This document shows positions 60,180-64,000 of a stretch of 64,000 nucleotides of DNA, piece after piece. How positions within the stretch are numbered: the stretch's first letter is position 1; each line of letters opens with the position of its first letter. The stretch is from Neptuniibacter halophilus. GTDB lineage: Bacteria > Pseudomonadota > Gammaproteobacteria > Pseudomonadales > Balneatricaceae. A program made the position numbers and the translations under genes. The notes under the pieces were generated by a model, which saw only the letters and a list, made by a program, of their open reading frames with translations, made no database searches and had not been told where the DNA came from. The DNA is taken from assembly GCF_030295765.1 (NCBI RefSeq), contig NZ_AP027292.1, forward strand, positions 372,001 through 436,000, written 5' to 3'.

Positions 60180-61190
60180 TTACTTGTAGCTACGCGCTAT
60201 CTCACGCAGTTCAGCCAGAGCAGCCTTGGCGTCTACGCCACGGTCAGACACTGACTCCAGGAAGGCTTCATCCATGCCCTTAGTGATGGCTACAAATTCC
60301 TCTGCCAGCGGATCGCCCGCTTTAACCATAGTGATGTTCACGCCCGCTTCTTTAGCAGCTTCAACACCTTCAGCATCGCCCGCATCCCATGCACGGCCTG
60401 CCATCGCAGACAGTTTTTCACCGGATACAGACATGATCGCTTCACGATCTTTCGGATCCAGATCTTCCAGGAATTCAGGGTTCATGAACATTGCGAAGCT
60501 GCCCATGTACATGCCGCCCGGCAGCATGATCACGTTACGTGCAACCTCTTTCAGGCGCAGAGACTTCTGCTCGCCCATCGGGATGAATACACCATCGATA
60601 ACGCCCTGCTGCATCATCTCGTAAACTTTAGGCGCCGGTGCGCCAACCGCGGTTACACCCAGACGATGACCGATCTCACCCTGAACACCACCGCCCAGAC
60701 GGATCTTCTTACCGCTCAGTTCAGACAGCGAGCTGATTGGCTCAGCCATGTGGATCTGACCCGGACCATGTGTGAACAGACCGATCACTTCCAGACCATC
60801 ATGTTCGTTAGCTTTGGCAAAGTATTTCTGGTGGATGCGCCAGTGCGCTACAGAAGCGGCTTCTGCGCTGGCACCCAGCAGTGGCTGTTCAACCGCCTGA
60901 GTCAGTTTAAAACGGCCAGGTACGTAACCGTGGTAGCTGAAAGAGGCATCAACTACGCCATCTTCTACCAGTTCGTACATGGTTTTCGGGTGGCCCATAC
61001 CATATTCAATAGCCACCTTGACCCGGCCTTCAGTGGCTTCTTCTACCCACTTTGACCAGGTTGGCCATACAACAGCATTCTGAGGATGAGTTGGCGGCAA
61101 CCAACTGGCTACACGCAGGGTCGTTTCAGCAGCGGCCTGACCTGCAACGCCCATGAATAATCCAATAGCAAGAACTTTCTTTAGATTCAT
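60180..61190 (-). CDS. dctP: TRAP transporter substrate-binding protein (DctP)
   Basis: 336-aa periplasmic protein with signal peptide (MNLKKVLAIGLFMGVAGQAAA, cleavage about 21). Family pattern: LRVASWLPPTHPQN, GMGHPKTMYELVEDGVVDASF, LSGKKIRLGGGVQGEIGHRLGVTAV and YEMMQQGVIDGVFIP; the Arg in KKIRLGG normally pairs with the carboxylate of the ligand, so an organic acid is expected. Being transcribed beyond hpaG-hpaE-hpaF on the same strand, an arylacetate such as 4-hydroxyphenylacetate is a reasonable guess but unproven. First gene of dctP-dctQ-dctM-usp. Confidence 0.93.
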   Translation of the reverse strand: MNLKKVLAIGLFMGVAGQAAAETTLRVASWLPPTHPQNAVVWPTWSKWVEEATEGRVKVAIEYGMGHPKTMYELVEDGVVDASFSYHGYVPGRFKLTQAVEQPLLGASAEAASVAHWRIHQKYFAKANEHDGLEVIGLFTHGPGQIHMAEPISSLSELSGKKIRLGGGVQGEIGHRLGVTAVGAPAPKVYEMMQQGVIDGVFIPMGEQKSLRLKEVARNVIMLPGGMYMGSFAMFMNPEFLEDLDPKDREAIMSVSGEKLSAMAGRAWDAGDAEGVEAAKEAGVNITMVKAGDPLAEEFVAITKGMDEAFLESVSDRGVDAKAALAELREIARSYK

Positions 61191-61378
61191 TATTGTTTCC
61201 TCTATTTAACCGTTTTTATTATTAAATGCTAAATATATTAACTATAGATCAAATAACCATATTTTATTTAAGGTTTATTTAACCCGTTCATTCCCGCATG
61301 TCAGTGTTACCTGCAGTCTTACGCCGCATAGTGACCACTGTGCCCGTCCAATCAAGATATTAAGCAGCAATATCTAAA

Positions 61379-61431
61379 GAACTTGTGAACAAACCCTGTC
61401 AGTGCTCTGCAGGACCCGTCCGCAGGTTCCC
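61379..61431. repeat. third copy of the GGAACCTGCGAACAAGTC inverted-repeat element
   Basis: Left arm GAACTTGTGAACAAACCCTG and right arm in complement GGGAACCTGCGGACGGGTCC, plus AGTGCTCTGCA between, all matching the ends of the 20415-20679 element with several changes. Arms nearly meet, like the copy at 6948. Confidence 0.6.
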
Positions 61432-61507
61432 TGACCAGTCAGGCCACGAAACAAACATCCTTGGCATTATATCCTGATACTTTTAAAAACAGCAATCATA
61501 CCATTTA

Positions 61508-61520
61508 CGTATCACTTTAA
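61508..61520 (+). promoter_or_regulatory. CGTATCACTTTAA motif, copy C
   Basis: Exact copy of the 13-mer at 5786 and 28051, here 318 bases upstream of dctP and in the opposite orientation relative to it. Confidence 0.4.
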
Positions 61521-61671
61521 TTCTTACACTAAGTTTACAGCCTTTAAATTTGCTGCAACCGCACAAGAACTCTGCCCAATTACCCTTTTATGCGATACCT
61601 TCAGCTTAGACTCTGAATTAAAAAATGTAACACTTTATTCAGAACTAATCGTCAGTCCGCAGCGCTCTGCT

Positions 61672-62070
61672 TCAGCCGCCCTGCTGCAGCTTTGCGATCT
61701 TTTCGTGAATATTATTTTTTCGGTAATTACGCTCCGGGTGCAGTTCGATCATCTCAAAGCCGATACTCATATAACGACGTTGAAAAACCGGTTCCAGACA
61801 CTCGGTAAAGGTTTCAAACACTTTATCTGAAGCGGCTTTCAGCACCTCAGGTTCACGCCCTGAGCCCACCTTGGCGGTCAGATGAATAAAAGTATTGTCC
61901 GGATCACCCTCGCCTATGCGGTAGTGCTCGCAGCGAATCGCCCGGGTGCGGATTCCGCCAATCGGGAACACCCCGGTGGCGATCGCGGTTTCATTCAGCT
62001 TTTCAAACAACGCCGGAATATCCAGGTCGTCATCCAGATTGGCCGAGTATTCCATTATGAAATGGGGCAC
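61672..62070 (-). CDS. hpaF: HpaF, 5-carboxymethyl-2-hydroxymuconate delta-isomerase
   Basis: 132-aa tautomerase-superfamily enzyme. The catalytic N-terminal Pro follows the start Met (MPHFIMEYSANL), and GGIRTRAIRCEHYRIGEGDPDNTFIHLTAKVG and RRYMSIGFEMIELHP match HpaF/CHMI (E. coli 126 aa). Isomerises 5-carboxymethyl-2-hydroxymuconate. Same strand as hpaE, 108 bases downstream, with a strong hairpin between them. Confidence 0.94.
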   Translation of the reverse strand: MPHFIMEYSANLDDDLDIPALFEKLNETAIATGVFPIGGIRTRAIRCEHYRIGEGDPDNTFIHLTAKVGSGREPEVLKAASDKVFETFTECLEPVFQRRYMSIGFEMIELHPERNYRKNNIHEKIAKLQQGG

Positions 62071-62104
62071 GCAGAATCTCCTTGTTAACTATCGGTTCGG
62101 AGCA

Positions 62105-62143
62105 GCAGCCGTGGTTTACCCAAACGCGATAAACCACGGCTGC
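62105..62143. repeat. 14-base perfect inverted repeat between hpaE and hpaF
   Basis: Arms GCAGCCGTGGTTTA / TAAACCACGGCTGC with an 11-base loop. In the hpaE-hpaF transcript it would form a stable hairpin without a T-run, so processing, mRNA protection or partial attenuation is more likely than termination. Confidence 0.7.
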
Positions 62144-62178
62144 ACGTCGAACACTCGCCTTAAGACAGTGTCGTCTGA

Positions 62179-63702
62179 TTAACGACCCAGCACCGGAATA
62201 CGGTGTGTATCGTGAGCGATACACACGTTTTTAGTTTCCATGTAGAAGTCGAAGCTCCAGTCACCACCGTCACGGCCAATACCGGACATCTTCACACCAC
62301 CGAACGGTGATGGCAGGTTACGGTTGTTCTCGGAGTTAACCCAGAGCATGCCCGCTTCCACTTTGTCCGCCATACGCATGGCACGGCCGGTATTGCTGGT
62401 CCAGATGTAACCCGCCAGACCGTAAACAGTTTCGTTGGCCAGTTTGATCGCTTCCTCTTCGGTTTCGAACTCGATCGCGGTCAGCACCGGGCCGAAGATC
62501 TCTTCCTGAGCGATACGCATGCTGTTTTTAGCATCGGTGAACAGGGTCGGTGTCACCCAGTTGCCCGGCCCCATCTCATCACGCAGAGACTTGCCACCTA
62601 CCGCAATGGTGGCACCGTCTTCTTTAGCGATATCGAAGTAGCTGGTGACCTTGTCATAGTGACCACTGTGTACCAGTGGGCCTACTTCGGTAGCCGGATC
62701 CAGTGGGTGACCCACTTTGATGTTCGCAACACGCTCTTTCAGTGCGCTCAGGAACTTGTCCTTAATACCGCTCTGAATAAGCAGACGGCTGGAGCTGGTG
62801 CAGCGCTGGCCGTTAAGGCTGTAGATCATGAACACAACCGCATCCAGAGCACGGTCGAAATCCGCATCGTCAAATACGATCACCGGGTTTTTACCACCCA
62901 GTTCCAGATGCAGACGCTTCAGAGTCTGAGCGGTCTGTGCCTGAATCAGCTTACCGGTTGCAGAATCACCGACCAGCGCAACCGCTTTAATGGCCGGGTG
63001 TTCGGTCAGGGTTTTACCGGCAACGGAGCCAAAGCCGTTGACCATGTTCCAGACACCTTTTGGCAGACCTGCCGCTTCGGCACACTCCGCCAGAATAGAC
63101 GCTGTCAGCGGACTCAGTTCTGCAGGCTTGTGTACCACGGTGCAACCGGAAGCCAGTGCCGGCGCGATCTTCCAGGTGGAAAGCATGAACGGGGTATTCC
63201 ATGGCGTAATCACAGCCACCGGTCCGATCGGGTTACGCACGGTGTAGTTGGTGTGTTCCGCCTGATGCAGGGACAATCCATTACGCGCTTCCGGTGCCTG
63301 ATCGGCAAAGAAGCGAAAGTTAGCCGCACCACGTACCGCAGCCTGACGCATGAAACGGATCGCCTGACCGCAGTCCATGGATTCAACCATGGCGATCTCT
63401 TCAGCCCGTTTTTCCAGCTCATCACCCAGACGGTGCAGGATCTTACGACGCTCAGCACCCGGTGTAGCTGCCCAGGCTTCAGCCGCCGCAGCCGCCGCTT
63501 CACAAGCGGCGTTGACGTCTTCTTCGGTAGCCGCAACCACTTTGCCCAGATAGCTCTGGTCGAAAGGCGTGGTGTTATCGAAGGTTTCGCCTTTGCTGCC
63601 CAGTGTCCATTCACCGTTGATGTAGTGACCCAGGGTGTTCTCTTTGAAACGCGCCAGATAACCTTCCGCTTTCGCGATGTTTTCTTGCAGTTGTTCGCTC
63701 AT
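62179..63702 (-). CDS. hpaE: HpaE, 5-carboxymethyl-2-hydroxymuconate semialdehyde dehydrogenase
   Basis: 507-aa NAD-dependent aldehyde dehydrogenase. Visible: AVITPWNTPFMLSTWKIAPAL, KPAELSPLTASI, catalytic Glu in HLELGGKNPVIV, Cys in NGQRCTSSSRLL and SPFGGVKMSGIGRDGG. Oxidises the ring-cleavage product of homoprotocatechuate. The segment RNLPSPFGGVKMSGIGRDGGDWSFDFYMETKN is characteristic of HpaE/BetB-like members; neighbours hpaF and hpaG settle the assignment. Confidence 0.94.
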   Translation of the reverse strand: MSEQLQENIAKAEGYLARFKENTLGHYINGEWTLGSKGETFDNTTPFDQSYLGKVVAATEEDVNAACEAAAAAAEAWAATPGAERRKILHRLGDELEKRAEEIAMVESMDCGQAIRFMRQAAVRGAANFRFFADQAPEARNGLSLHQAEHTNYTVRNPIGPVAVITPWNTPFMLSTWKIAPALASGCTVVHKPAELSPLTASILAECAEAAGLPKGVWNMVNGFGSVAGKTLTEHPAIKAVALVGDSATGKLIQAQTAQTLKRLHLELGGKNPVIVFDDADFDRALDAVVFMIYSLNGQRCTSSSRLLIQSGIKDKFLSALKERVANIKVGHPLDPATEVGPLVHSGHYDKVTSYFDIAKEDGATIAVGGKSLRDEMGPGNWVTPTLFTDAKNSMRIAQEEIFGPVLTAIEFETEEEAIKLANETVYGLAGYIWTSNTGRAMRMADKVEAGMLWVNSENNRNLPSPFGGVKMSGIGRDGGDWSFDFYMETKNVCIAHDTHRIPVLGR

Positions 63703-63806
63703 CTGTTTTCTCCACTCTCAGGACCGGAGGCCTTCTGTTGACGGGCCGGTTCCGGTCATAAACGGGCTCAGATCACCGGCAGTTCAGGACCGCCGGTCTC
63801 TATGAA

Positions 63807-64000
63807 TTAATATTTGTCGCCGTAGAATTCCTGCTCGGAAACGATGTAGGTTTCCAGTGCACCAATCTTCTCGATCTCGCAGACCACTTTGTCACCCGGC
63901 TGCATATCTTTCAGACCTTCCGGCGTTCCGGTTGCAATCATATCGCCCGGTTTCAGGGTCATGATCTTGCTCAGGTATTCCACCAGGAACGGCACATCGA
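63807..64000 (-). CDS. hpaG: fumarylacetoacetate-hydrolase-family protein, probably HpaG; 5' part outside window
   Basis: Only the last 64 residues are present. The text LVEYLSKIMTLKPGDMIATGTPEGLKDMQPGDKVVCEIEKIG is the C-terminal metal-binding/tail part of the FAH fold (TGTPEG is diagnostic). In hpa clusters this is HpaG, which decarboxylates and isomerises 5-oxopent-3-ene-1,2,5-tricarboxylate. Position upstream of hpaE supports this; whether it is the one-piece form or the HpaG2 half cannot be told from the fragment. A 104-base gap separates it from hpaE. Confidence 0.85.
   Translation of the reverse strand, partial: DVPFLVEYLSKIMTLKPGDMIATGTPEGLKDMQPGDKVVCEIEKIGALETYIVSEQEFYGDKY

Larger units (their letters stand above)
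61191..61671. promoter_or_regulatory. region between hpaF and dctP
   Basis: 481 bases without a gene. Holds an inverted-repeat element copy (61379-61431), CGTATCACTTTAA (61508-61520) and AT-rich stretches near 61200-61290 that probably carry the dctP promoter. No terminator for hpaF with a convincing T-run was recognised. Confidence 0.4.

Overview
ORGANISM. Unbroken bacterial DNA of moderate GC. Gene content and protein style suggest a marine gammaproteobacterium of the Oceanospirillales (Neptuniibacter/Amphritea/Neptunomonas/Marinobacterium-like); this is inferred from sequence character, not from a search. No rRNA, tRNA, phage or CRISPR was found. Two kinds of small repeats occur: a GTGCAATA-type palindromic repeat and a miniature inverted-repeat element. 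MAIN THEME. Most of the window is a catabolic island for aromatic amines and arylacetates. A complete quinohemoprotein amine dehydrogenase operon (qhpADCB-FEG, minus strand, 11.9-20.3 kb) oxidises primary amines in the periplasm to aldehydes. A porin and an aldehyde dehydrogenase follow it on the same strand. From phenylethylamine the acid product would be phenylacetate, which the full paa set (28.2-44.5 kb: paaX, paaY, paaN, paaFGHIJK, paaABCDE, paaZ) takes to central metabolism. From tyramine or dopamine it would be (di)hydroxyphenylacetate; hpaR-hpaD (44.7-46.2 kb) and hpaF-hpaE-hpaG (61.7-64 kb) encode the homoprotocatechuate meta-cleavage branch. LAYOUT. 1-3.5 kb: hrpA helicase (3' part missing) on the minus strand. 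3.7-5.5 kb: chemoreceptor. 5.9-8.1 kb: an unassigned ferritin-like diiron oxygenase and its 2Fe-2S/FAD reductase. 8.1-8.8 kb: tandem repeat array. 9-20.3 kb: aldehyde dehydrogenase, porin and qhp operon. 20.9-27.9 kb: OmpR-type response regulator and a 2.1-kDa-residue-scale (about 2100 aa) hybrid histidine kinase with an N-terminal kinase-like domain, apparently in the place of the AraC-type QhpR known from Paracoccus. 28.2-44.5 kb: paa. 44.7-46.2 kb: hpaR, hpaD. 46.3-47.9 kb: GlcG/HbpS-like protein and Bcr/CflA exporter. 48.1-56.9 kb: an acidic amino acid module (DAACS symporter, aspartase, sigma-54 response regulator, sensor kinase with amino-acid-binding domain, LysR regulator, aspartate/glutamate racemase, TSUP permease). 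56.9-57.6 kb: rRNA pseudouridine synthase. 57.7-61.2 kb: TRAP transporter with universal stress protein. 61.7-64 kb: hpaF, hpaE, partial hpaG. REGULATION READ FROM THE SEQUENCE. Four intergenic copies of a direct repeat with 10-base period (GTTAC-N5-RTTAC read toward the catabolic gene) lie upstream of the diiron oxygenase/chemoreceptor, the porin, the qhp operon/regulator pair and paaF; this architecture fits an OmpR-family regulator, and the one encoded at 20.9 kb is the natural candidate. A 13-base sequence CGTATCACTTTAA occurs three times and TTAACATATTAA (or a one-base variant) three times, all in intergenic DNA next to catabolic genes. A well-formed sigma-54 promoter lies upstream of aspartase, next to a sigma-54 activator. 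These are predictions from pattern reading only.
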